A stretch of DNA of 7,090 nucleotides, from NCBI GenBank assembly GCA_014379815.1, contig JACMLA010000218.1, positions 1-7,090 of the forward strand. Direction: 5' to 3'. This DNA is from Bryobacteraceae bacterium (GTDB taxonomy: Bacteria > Acidobacteriota > Terriglobia > Bryobacterales > Bryobacteraceae). This document shows, piece after piece, positions 1 to 5,289 of this stretch. Under the pieces are notes generated by a model, which ran no database searches, had not been told where the DNA came from, and worked only from the letters and a program-made list of their open reading frames with translations. A program made the translations under genes and the position numbers. Each line of letters opens with the position of its first letter. Within the stretch, counting starts at the first letter, position 1.

Positions 1-37
1 GACCGCTGTGTTACGCTAAAAGCTGCCCCGCCAAAGT

Positions 38-113
38 GGGCCTGAGGCGCAGTTGGGAGCGCGCTTCCATGGCATGGAAGAGGTCGACGGTTCGAACCCG
101 TCCAGGTCCACCA
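38..113 (+). tRNA. tRNA-Ala (anticodon GGC), CCA encoded
   Basis: This folds as a complete 76-nt cloverleaf that decodes GCC and GCU alanine codons. The acceptor stem pairs 38-44 (GGGCCTG) with 103-109 (CAGGTCC). It includes G3:U70, the classic alanyl-tRNA synthetase identity pair, followed by discriminator A73 and CCA at 110-113. The D stem is GCGC/GCGC at 47-50 and 59-62 with loop AGTTGGGA. The anticodon stem is CTTCC/GGAAG with loop 69-75 ATGGCAT, giving GGC at 71-73. The T arm is GACGG-TTCGAAC-CCGTC at 86-102. One oddity is that position 8 (base 45) is A where almost every tRNA has U, which would remove the U8-A14 tertiary pair. All stems are otherwise intact, so it may still function. 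No rho-independent terminator is visible in the 26 nt before the next reading frame. Confidence 0.93.
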
Positions 114-139
114 ATTTTCTAATTGCACAATAAGCAGGA

Positions 140-473
140 ATGACCCAGGAGGAGGCCATCGCGGAGATTGCCCGCCGCCTGGTAGTTTTACTACCACCCC
201 CAGCGGATCTATCTGTTTGGCTCTGCGGCACGAGGTGATACCCGTCCCGACAGCGACCTCGATTTCTGCGTGGTCTTGTCAGATGATGCTTCGCCCGATC
301 TGTATCTGCCCGGTGTGTATCGCGCGTTGTGGGATGTTGGGAAGGCTGCGGACGTGGTCCGATGGTCCGCAACCGACTTTGATGACCGCGCAACGAATGT
401 GAAGGCATCCCTGCCGGCAACAATCCAGCGAGAAGGGAAAATTCTGTATGACGCCCGAAGAGCTGCGGCGTGA
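140..473 (+). pseudogene. MNT-type nucleotidyltransferase remnant (partner of a HEPN toxin), frameshifted
   Basis: This is a minimal nucleotidyltransferase of the MNT family, whose intact members modify or neutralise a HEPN partner in toxin-antitoxin pairs. Translation from ATG 140 gives MTQEEAIAEIARRLVVLLPPP and then runs out of frame to a stop at 236-238. One base later the correct frame resumes as QRIYLFGSAARGD, then PDSDLDFCVV, AADVVRW and IQREGKILYD, and stops at TGA 471-473. The signature GSxxxGDxxPDSDLD and a likely third acidic residue in AADVV are present, so the catalytic core is complete apart from the shift. The shift maps to the run of five C at 197-201; removing one C restores a typical LLPPQRIYLFGS. 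An AGGA stands immediately before ATG 140. The next gene starts at 448, overlapping by 26 nt, as is usual for such pairs. A sequencing error in the C run is possible, but the partner is also broken. Confidence 0.8.
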
Positions 474-833
474 TGAGGCCGTTCGCTGGTGTACGCAAGC
501 CCGGAAGGATCTGAATGCCGCGCGATTAATGGCATCGCCGGAGCCACCCAGATCCGTGTTCCACAGCCAGCAGGCGGTTGAGAAGGCCGCCGAGGCTTTT
601 CTCACATTTTAGGACGTTCCCTTTCGCAAGACACATGACCTGAACGAACTGGGTCGCCAGTGCGTCGAGCTGGAACCCTCCCTTACGCCTCTGTTTCAGG
701 AGGCCTCTTATTCCGCTACCTGGATGCTCCGCGAGAACCGGACGAGAGCCAGGCCGCCAAGGCAATCGAGACTGCTAGGAGAGTCGTAGAGGAGGTTAGC
801 GCTCTATTGAAGCCTCCTGAAGCCGCCTTTTAG
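448..833 (+). pseudogene. HEPN-domain protein remnant (PF05168-like), in-frame stop plus frame change
   Basis: HEPN proteins encoded beside MNT nucleotidyltransferases are typically RNA-targeting toxins of two-gene modules. From ATG 448 the frame reads MTPEELRRDEAVRWCTQARK, then DLNAARLM, FHSQQAVEKAAEAFLTF, and meets TAG at 610-612. Directly behind the stop the same frame continues with FRKTHDLNELGRQCVELEP, carrying the conserved KTHDL motif of this family. Between about 709 and 714 the frame changes and reads RYLDAPREPDES, QAAKAIETARRVVEEV and on to a stop at 831-833. Several residues expected between the EAS and RYLDAPREP segments seem to be missing, which points to a small deletion rather than a single-base error. 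The product would be about 130 residues if intact, normal for this family. With two lesions here and one in its partner, the module is very probably dead. Its stop overlaps the stop of the opposing PEGA gene. Confidence 0.8.
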
Positions 834-1351
834 GGCTTAGCCTTAACAAAAGTAATCTGGTTCGCAGTCACAGTCACCTTGGTCTCAACCGGATTACCGG
901 TAACAGGCTGAATCCTTACCGTGTACTCGCCAGGCGGAATCAGGATGCCTTGTGCGAAGTTATCGAATTCATCAATGTGCCCGTAAAACTTGTTATTGAT
1001 ATAGACAGCATCGTACTTGTCCCCATTGGTAACCCGAATGCGTCCAAAGGGACCTTGTGCGAGAGGTGATGCCGTCATAACCTCCGACAGCTTCGTCGTC
1101 TTCCCGCCCGTGATAGTGACCTTCTTTGTCAGATCCTCGTACCGGGGCTCAGACAAGCGGATCTCATGCTCGCCTTCAGGAAGCGTGTATTTGCGGGTTG
1201 AGCCGTAGTTCTTTGCCGGTCCCACATACTTACCATCCACGAAGACGCCAGCGCGTCCCGGTTTTGCGTTTACCTTCAAGAACCCGTCCGCAGCCCACAC
1301 ATTACCAACTGCCACAATGCCGGAAAAGAGCAATATCGATAGAGTCTTCAC
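830..1351 (-). CDS. Secreted protein with two PEGA-like domains
   Basis: This encodes a 173-residue exported protein of unknown specific role. Residues 1-20 form a Sec signal peptide with a short basic start, a hydrophobic stretch (LSILLFSGIVAVG) and a VWA cleavage site before ADGFL; there is no lipobox cysteine. Two beta-rich repeats follow. The first, about 24-90, contains GVFVDGKYVG and LPEGEHEIRL. The second, about 102-170, contains VYINNKFYG and IPPGEYTVRI. This pattern (surface strand, turn, P-x-G-E/x-H/Y) is that of PEGA domains, which occur on bacterial cell-surface and periplasmic proteins. The start is GTG at 1351; it is the only nearby start that gives a full signal peptide. Upstream only a weak purine run (AGAGA), abutting the start, is seen. 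It lies 19 nt behind the aminotransferase stop, so co-transcription or translational coupling is likely. No catalytic residues are recognisable. Confidence 0.85.
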   Translation of the reverse strand: MKTLSILLFSGIVAVGNVWAADGFLKVNAKPGRAGVFVDGKYVGPAKNYGSTRKYTLPEGEHEIRLSEPRYEDLTKKVTITGGKTTKLSEVMTASPLAQGPFGRIRVTNGDKYDAVYINNKFYGHIDEFDNFAQGILIPPGEYTVRIQPVTGNPVETKVTVTANQITFVKAKP

Positions 1352-1370
1352 TCTCTAAGTGTAGTAGCAG

Positions 1371-2561
1371 CTAACAGCTTTTTACCTCGAGTCGCAGCAG
1401 CCGCTCGCCAGCCTCGCGCAGGGTCTCCTCTTTCTTGCAGAAGCAAAACCGTACGATCTGGTTGCCCCTGCCTCCTTGCGAAAAGAACGACGAGCCCGGA
1501 ACAACAGCAACCCCAGCCCTCTCGATCAGGTGCCTCGCAAAGGCGACATCATCAGGAAATCCGAACGACGAAATATCAGACAGAATGTAGTAAGCACCTT
1601 GGGGCCGGTACGCCGGAAACCCAGCCTTCTCGAGCAATGACAGCAGCAGATCACGCCGATAGCTATACTCGGCCGACAACCCAGCGTAGTATTCGTCGGG
1701 AAGGTCGAGCGCTGCGGCTCCCGCCATTTGCAATGGATGCGCCGCGCCGACAGTTAGGAAGTCGTGCACTTTGCGAATCACATCCGTCAGGTCTGGTGAC
1801 GCCAGAATCCAGCCCACGCGCCAGCCGGTAACGGACCACGTTTTGCTCATGCTGTTTACCAGAATCGTGCGATCGCGCATCTCTGGCATCGACGCCATCG
1901 GAGTGTGAACCGAGCCGTCATAAAGAATGTGCTCATAGATCTCGTCCGTGATCACAAGCGTGTCAAACTCCCGCACGAGTTCGGCGATTTGCAACAGTTC
2001 TTCCCTCGTAAATACACGTCCCGTAGGATTGTTCGGGCTATTGAGAATGATTGCTTTCGTTCTCGAATTGAAAGCCCGTCGCAGTTCTTCCGGGTCGAAG
2101 GTCCAGTCCGGCGAATGCAGCGGAACCAGTCTCGTGATCGCATCGCACAGCAGAGTGTCAGGGCGATAGTTCTCGTAAAAGGGCTCGAAAACGACAATCT
2201 CATCGCCCGGGTTGGTAACAGCAAGCAGCGACGCAATCATCCCTTCGGTCGCGCCACAGCACACGGTCACTTCACGTTCGGGATCGTAATCGAGACCATA
2301 CCAGCGCGAGTACTTCCGGGCGATCGCGTCCCTTAGTGGCTTCGCACCCCAGGTTACCGAATACTGGTTATACTCCGAACAAATCGCGTCGATGGCGGCC
2401 TGTTTCAAAAAGTCCGGGGCAGGAAAGTCCGGAAAGCCCTGCGCAAGGCTCACCGCACCTACGCGATTGGCCCAGCGTGTCATCTCGCGAATCACCGATT
2501 CGGTGAACTGGGCCGTGCGCTGGCTGCGGAACCGGGAGCGGGTTAAGCTGGCAGCAGACAT
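1371..2561 (-). CDS. Class I/II PLP-dependent aminotransferase (kynurenine/methionine transaminase-like)
   Basis: This 396-residue protein is a fold-type I aminotransferase that moves an amino group from an amino acid to a 2-oxo acid, using pyridoxal phosphate in the cytoplasm. Visible landmarks are SLAQGFPDFPAPD (38-50), the cofactor-binding CCGATEG (101-107), SPNNPTG (175-181, Asn for the pyridine ring), TDEIYEH with D206, the Schiff-base lysine K240 in NSMSKTWSVTGWRVGW, and a carboxylate-binding arginine, R371, in IVRFCF. The QGFPDF opening and overall layout resemble kynurenine/glutamine transaminase K and the methionine aminotransferase group (YbdL/MtnE-like). The exact substrate cannot be read from sequence, and no methionine-salvage or tryptophan genes are nearby. 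Start ATG 2561 overlaps the upstream stop by one base (TGATG), with AGGTGG 7 nt upstream, so it is translationally coupled to the DUF1003 gene. Confidence 0.93.
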   Translation of the reverse strand: MSAASLTRSRFRSQRTAQFTESVIREMTRWANRVGAVSLAQGFPDFPAPDFLKQAAIDAICSEYNQYSVTWGAKPLRDAIARKYSRWYGLDYDPEREVTVCCGATEGMIASLLAVTNPGDEIVVFEPFYENYRPDTLLCDAITRLVPLHSPDWTFDPEELRRAFNSRTKAIILNSPNNPTGRVFTREELLQIAELVREFDTLVITDEIYEHILYDGSVHTPMASMPEMRDRTILVNSMSKTWSVTGWRVGWILASPDLTDVIRKVHDFLTVGAAHPLQMAGAAALDLPDEYYAGLSAEYSYRRDLLLSLLEKAGFPAYRPQGAYYILSDISSFGFPDDVAFARHLIERAGVAVVPGSSFFSQGGRGNQIVRFCFCKKEETLREAGERLLRLEVKSC

Positions 2562-3418
2562 CAGTGGTCCACCTTTGACTCTTTTGCTAAGTCTGCAGCT
2601 CTCAGGAAGTCCTCAATATCGTCGAGCTTCTCCTGCATGCGATTCAGCTTCGCGGCGAGTCCCCGGATCTGCTGTTCCGACCTTCGGTTGACATCGTAAT
2701 CCAGTTCACTGCGGAGCCGATCCTTACTGTCCTGGCGATTCTGGCTCATCATAATCACCGGTGCCTGAATCGCGGCAATCATAGACATGAATAAGTTAAG
2801 CAGGATAAATGGGTACGGGTCCCACGCGCTTCTGCCAAGGCCCTGATTGACTCCCGTCCAAATTAGCAGCGCCAGTCCAAAAGTAGAGATGAAATACCAG
2901 GAGCCGCCGAACCGGGCGACAACGTCAGCGAGACGCTCGCCCCAGGTGGTTTTTTCTTCAATCATCTCGTTTGCGTTCCGCGCCGCGCGCAGACGGACCA
3001 ACTGCTGAGAGGCATGAAATTGCTTGCCCAGGACACTTAGCAGATCCATGCCGGCGAGAGGCTTACGCTGAAGCAGAATCGCAATATCCTCGCGCGACAC
3101 CTCTATGCAGAGAGCCTCCGTTACTGCCGACGCGCTTGTTTGATGAGGCATGCCGTCCAGCATGGACGCAAACCCAAAGAAGTCACCGGGCGCAGGCTCA
3201 TCGATAACAATCTCCTGCTGGTCCTCATCCACTGTCGTCACGTGAATCTCTCCCGAAATCACAACATATGCCAGTCCGCCGCTGTCGCCGAGTTTATAGA
3301 TCCGCTGACGCGCAGCAAATCGGCGCAATTCCACCTCATTGGCCAGAACGGCGCGCTCTTCCTCGTCAAGCAAGGCAAAGAGAGGAACTTCCTGCAGGAT
3401 ATCGGGCGAACAAGGCAT
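2561..3418 (-). CDS. Cyclic-nucleotide-binding-fold / DUF1003 membrane fusion protein
   Basis: This 285-residue protein has three parts. Residues about 8-125 are a cNMP-binding (CRP-like) beta-barrel: LQEVPLFALLDEEE, YVVISGEIHV and GDFFGFASMLDGM. There is no DNA-binding helix-turn-helix. Residues about 149-240 are DUF1003, with two membrane helices (about 161-181 and 193-217) and the family's LLNLFMSMIAAIQAPVIMMS and QNRQDSKDR segments. Residues about 245-280 look like a charged coiled coil. It is presumably an inner-membrane protein whose cytosolic domain senses a ligand; the role of DUF1003 is unknown. By hand alignment to E. coli CRP, the ribose/phosphate-contact Glu72 and Arg82 correspond to F83 and Q93, so cAMP binding is doubtful. 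ATG 3418 is chosen because MPCSPDILQEVPLF is a normal start for this fold. The frame stays open to 3676, but that extension runs antisense through the transporter and has no domain character. Confidence 0.88.
   Translation of the reverse strand: MPCSPDILQEVPLFALLDEEERAVLANEVELRRFAARQRIYKLGDSGGLAYVVISGEIHVTTVDEDQQEIVIDEPAPGDFFGFASMLDGMPHQTSASAVTEALCIEVSREDIAILLQRKPLAGMDLLSVLGKQFHASQQLVRLRAARNANEMIEEKTTWGERLADVVARFGGSWYFISTFGLALLIWTGVNQGLGRSAWDPYPFILLNLFMSMIAAIQAPVIMMSQNRQDSKDRLRSELDYDVNRRSEQQIRGLAAKLNRMQEKLDDIEDFLRAADLAKESKVDH
2569..2574 (-). promoter_or_regulatory. Ribosome binding site of the aminotransferase
   Basis: AGGTGG on the minus strand lies 7 nt before ATG 2561, inside the last codons of the DUF1003 gene. 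It fixes the aminotransferase start and supports coupling across the TGATG stop/start junction. Confidence 0.65.
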
Positions 3419-3423
3419 TCCCC

Positions 3424-3432
3424 TGATATACA
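3424..3432 (+). promoter_or_regulatory. Possible shared promoter element in the divergent gap
   Basis: The 27-bp gap between the ATG of the cNMP/DUF1003 gene (3418, minus) and the GTG of the transporter (3446, plus) contains TGATATACA, an extended -10-like box (TG-n-TATACA, 4 of 6 to TATAAT). Read on the other strand it is TGTATATCA, which contains TATATC, also 4 of 6. Initiation about 7 nt beyond either box would give nearly leaderless mRNAs. No matching -35 hexamer is apparent on either side. This is a weak candidate; the true promoters could instead lie inside the opposing coding regions. Confidence 0.22.
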
Positions 3433-3445
3433 CTAACGGCAGCCT

Positions 3446-5098
3446 GTGAATCTCGCACCCGTCGATTACTTCATCCTTGCCGTGTATTTTGCCTTTGTTC
3501 TTGGCATCGGCTGGGTCCTCAAAAAGAAAGTTTCCACCAGCGAAGACTTCCTCACTTCCGGTCGTTCGGTACCTGTTTGGATCACCAGCCTGGCGTTCCT
3601 CGCTGCCAACCTCGGCGCGCAGGAAGTTATCGGTATGTGCGCATCCGGTGCCAAGTACGGCATCATGACAGCACACTTCTACTGGCTGGGAGCCGTGCCC
3701 GCCATGTTGTTCGTCGGCGTCTTTATGATGCCGTTCTATTACGGCAGCCGCGCTCGCAGCGTTCCGGAATACCTCAAACTCCGCTTCGACGAAAAGACCC
3801 GCGCATTCAACGCGGTGACCTTCGCGATCATGACCGTCTTCTCATCCGGCATCTCTATGTATGCACTTGGGCTGCTGTTCCAGCTCGTCCTTGGGTGGAG
3901 CTTCACCGCGTCCGTCGTTCTCTCAGCAGCCATCGTTCTGATCTATACGTTCCTTGGAGGCCTGACCAGCGCGATCTACAACGAGGTAATCCAGTTCTTC
4001 CTGATCGTACTTGGCTTCGCGCCTCTGGCATTCCTCGCAACCACAAAAGCCGGAGGCTGGGAAGGGATGGCCTCCCGTCTTCCTCCAGTCATGACCCACT
4101 CCTGGAAATATCTTGGAGACTCCTCGCAGAATCCCATGGGGGTCGAGGTCTTCAGTATGGTCGCAGGTCTTGGATTCGTCCTCTCGTTCGGATACTGGTG
4201 CACCGACTTCCTTGTCGTCCAGCGCGCCATGGCAGCTCAAACCATGTCCGATGCCCGGAAAACACCGCTGTTTGCGGCGTTTCCCAAAATGATCATGCCC
4301 TTTATCGTCATCGTTCCCGGTCTGGCGGCGCTCGCTCTGATGCAATCCGGGGAAGGCTATTCGATTCCAGCCAAGGGCAATGGTCTGGACTACGATCAAG
4401 TGCTCACAACCCTGATGGCCAAATTCTACCCAAGTGGAATGCTTGGCGTTGGCCTGACTGCCCTGATGGCTTCGTTTATGTCCGGGATGGCCGGCAATGT
4501 CACCGCATTCAACACGGTCTTTACTTACGATATCTATCAGAGCTACATTCGTCGCGACGCACCTGATTCTCACTACCTGACGGTTGGCAGGGTGACCACC
4601 ATTGCAGGTATCGCGCTCTCAATCGCTACAGCCTATCTGGCGCAGCAATATAACAACATCATGGACCTGCTCCAGCTGGTTTTCGGCTTCGTTAACGCAC
4701 CCTTGTTCGCCACATTCCTCCTGGGTATGTTCTGGCGTCGCAGCACCGGGCATGGCGCATTCGTCGGCCTCGTTAGTGGGACTGCAGCCGCCGCGGCAAC
4801 TCACGGTCTCACAATGGCCGAAGGCAAGGGCGGCTGGCTGGGAAGTGCCCTCGCCACCTATCCCTCAACCATGGCGCAGAACTTCTGGATCGCGATCTGG
4901 GCGTGGACTACCTGTTTCGTGATCACCATCGCGGTCAGTCTGCTAACCCGCCCCAAGGCGGAGCAGGAGCTTCACAATCTGGTCTACGGCCTAACCGACG
5001 TGCCCCGTGAAACCGGAGTACCGTGGTATCAGCGGCCTGCACCCCTGGCGATTCTTGTTGCCGTCATACTCACAGTGCTAAACATCATCTTCTGGTAG
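3446..5098 (+). CDS. Sodium:solute symporter family (SSF) transporter, probably for galactose or a related sugar
   Basis: This 550-residue integral membrane protein belongs to the SSF/SLC5 group, close in length to Vibrio SGLT. It has about 14 predicted helices, beginning with YFILAVYFAFVLGIGWVL and ending with LAILVAVILTVLNIIFW. Family landmarks are SEDFLTSGRSVPVW (32-45), AANLGAQEVIGM (53-64, the broken first core helix), YTFLGGLTSAIYNEVIQ, the QRAMAA segment (259-264), FPKMIMPF with K281, and ALMASFMSGMAGN (339-351). It should import its substrate with Na+ across the inner membrane. Assignment to galactose rests on the downstream galK, since sugar-contact positions known from vSGLT are mostly not conserved. 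The start is GTG 3446, giving the usual N-terminus (MNLAPVDYF). No clear Shine-Dalgarno precedes it, and the divergent neighbour begins only 27 bp away. It is the first gene of a three-gene operon. Confidence 0.9.
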   Translation: MNLAPVDYFILAVYFAFVLGIGWVLKKKVSTSEDFLTSGRSVPVWITSLAFLAANLGAQEVIGMCASGAKYGIMTAHFYWLGAVPAMLFVGVFMMPFYYGSRARSVPEYLKLRFDEKTRAFNAVTFAIMTVFSSGISMYALGLLFQLVLGWSFTASVVLSAAIVLIYTFLGGLTSAIYNEVIQFFLIVLGFAPLAFLATTKAGGWEGMASRLPPVMTHSWKYLGDSSQNPMGVEVFSMVAGLGFVLSFGYWCTDFLVVQRAMAAQTMSDARKTPLFAAFPKMIMPFIVIVPGLAALALMQSGEGYSIPAKGNGLDYDQVLTTLMAKFYPSGMLGVGLTALMASFMSGMAGNVTAFNTVFTYDIYQSYIRRDAPDSHYLTVGRVTTIAGIALSIATAYLAQQYNNIMDLLQLVFGFVNAPLFATFLLGMFWRRSTGHGAFVGLVSGTAAAAATHGLTMAEGKGGWLGSALATYPSTMAQNFWIAIWAWTTCFVITIAVSLLTRPKAEQELHNLVYGLTDVPRETGVPWYQRPAPLAILVAVILTVLNIIFW

Positions 5099-5101
5099 GT
5101 G
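5097..5101 (+). promoter_or_regulatory. Ribosome binding site of the 59-residue membrane protein
   Basis: AGGTG overlaps the transporter stop codon (TAG 5096-5098) and sits 8 nt before ATG 5110. It decides the short start of the mini-gene. The same frame is open further upstream, but there it overlaps the transporter and has no ribosome-binding logic. Confidence 0.55.
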
Positions 5102-5109
5102 CAACCCTA

Positions 5110-5289
5110 ATGGACCTTCGCATTCCTGCCGGCTGGTTCTTTCTATTGCTGGGCGCAATCCTGATCGCAGTCAGCTTCACTGGGGCAACCGCCCCTCTCA
5201 CCGACGCCAACGTCAACCTGTATGCAGGCGCCGCAATGGCAATCTTTGGAGGTTTGATGCTATGGTGGTCCCGCATTCAGAAAGCGTAA
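5110..5289 (+). CDS. Small two-helix membrane protein between the SSF transporter and galK
   Basis: This 59-residue protein has no assignable function. It reads MDLRIPAGWFFLLLGAILIA and onward with two hydrophobic helices (about 8-23 and 38-53), a short polar loop (TGATAPLTDANVNLYAG) and a basic C-terminus (WWSRIQKA). The NVNL-YAG-xx-M-x-IFGGLMLWW pattern at the loop/second-helix boundary looks like that of small unnamed proteins I recall beside sugar-transport genes in Acidobacteriota; that is memory, not a search result. It starts 11 nt after the transporter stop with its own AGGTG site, and its last 28 nt overlap galK. Its GGA-GGT codons (FGGLM) also supply the galK ribosome-binding site, so the reading frame is functionally locked to its neighbour. 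It could be a small accessory subunit of the symporter, or only a coupling cistron. Confidence that it is translated is fairly good; its role is unknown. Confidence 0.75.
   Translation: MDLRIPAGWFFLLLGAILIAVSFTGATAPLTDANVNLYAGAAMAIFGGLMLWWSRIQKA
5248..5252 (+). promoter_or_regulatory. Ribosome binding site of galK
   Basis: GGAGG lies 9 nt upstream of ATG 5262, within the coding sequence of the preceding mini-protein. It is the strongest Shine-Dalgarno sequence in this operon. The ATG at 5257 is in the mini-protein frame, so 5262 is the galK start. Confidence 0.7.

Noticed and set aside
12..17. TACGCT as a -10 box for the tRNA, followed by a GC-rich stretch
   Set aside because: Only half of the hexamer matches the consensus and any -35 element would lie outside the window.
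16..498. 160-residue minus-strand reading frame across the tRNA and the nucleotidyltransferase remnant
   Set aside because: It contains LDGFEPSTSSMPWKR, which is simply the reverse-strand translation of the tRNA gene, a well-known source of false proteins. The rest is antisense to the MNT remnant.
805..845. Terminator hairpin in the repeat GAAGCCTCCTGAAGCC and GGGCTTAGCC
   Set aside because: The first is a direct, not inverted, repeat. The second is a very short stem with no T-run on either strand in the right place.
1905..2336. 143-residue plus-strand frame opposite the aminotransferase
   Set aside because: It overlaps the SPNNPTG and cofactor-binding coding region, and has no motif and no ribosome-binding site.
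3419..3676. 86-residue N-terminal extension of the cNMP/DUF1003 protein
   Set aside because: It lies antisense to the start of the transporter, has no domain character, and the natural start of the cNMP fold is at ATG 3418.
3577..4566. 329-residue plus-strand frame inside the transporter gene
   Set aside because: It is an out-of-frame shadow rich in R, S and H with no membrane helices or motifs; the SSF frame explains the region fully.
3923..4573. 216-residue minus-strand frame opposite the transporter
   Set aside because: It is antisense to conserved SSF helices with no recognisable domain, which is typical of high-GC codon shadows.
5023..5109. Longer form of the small membrane protein beginning at 5023
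   Set aside because: The extra 29 residues lie inside the transporter in another frame; AGGTG at 5097-5101 and the normal membrane-protein start favour ATG 5110.
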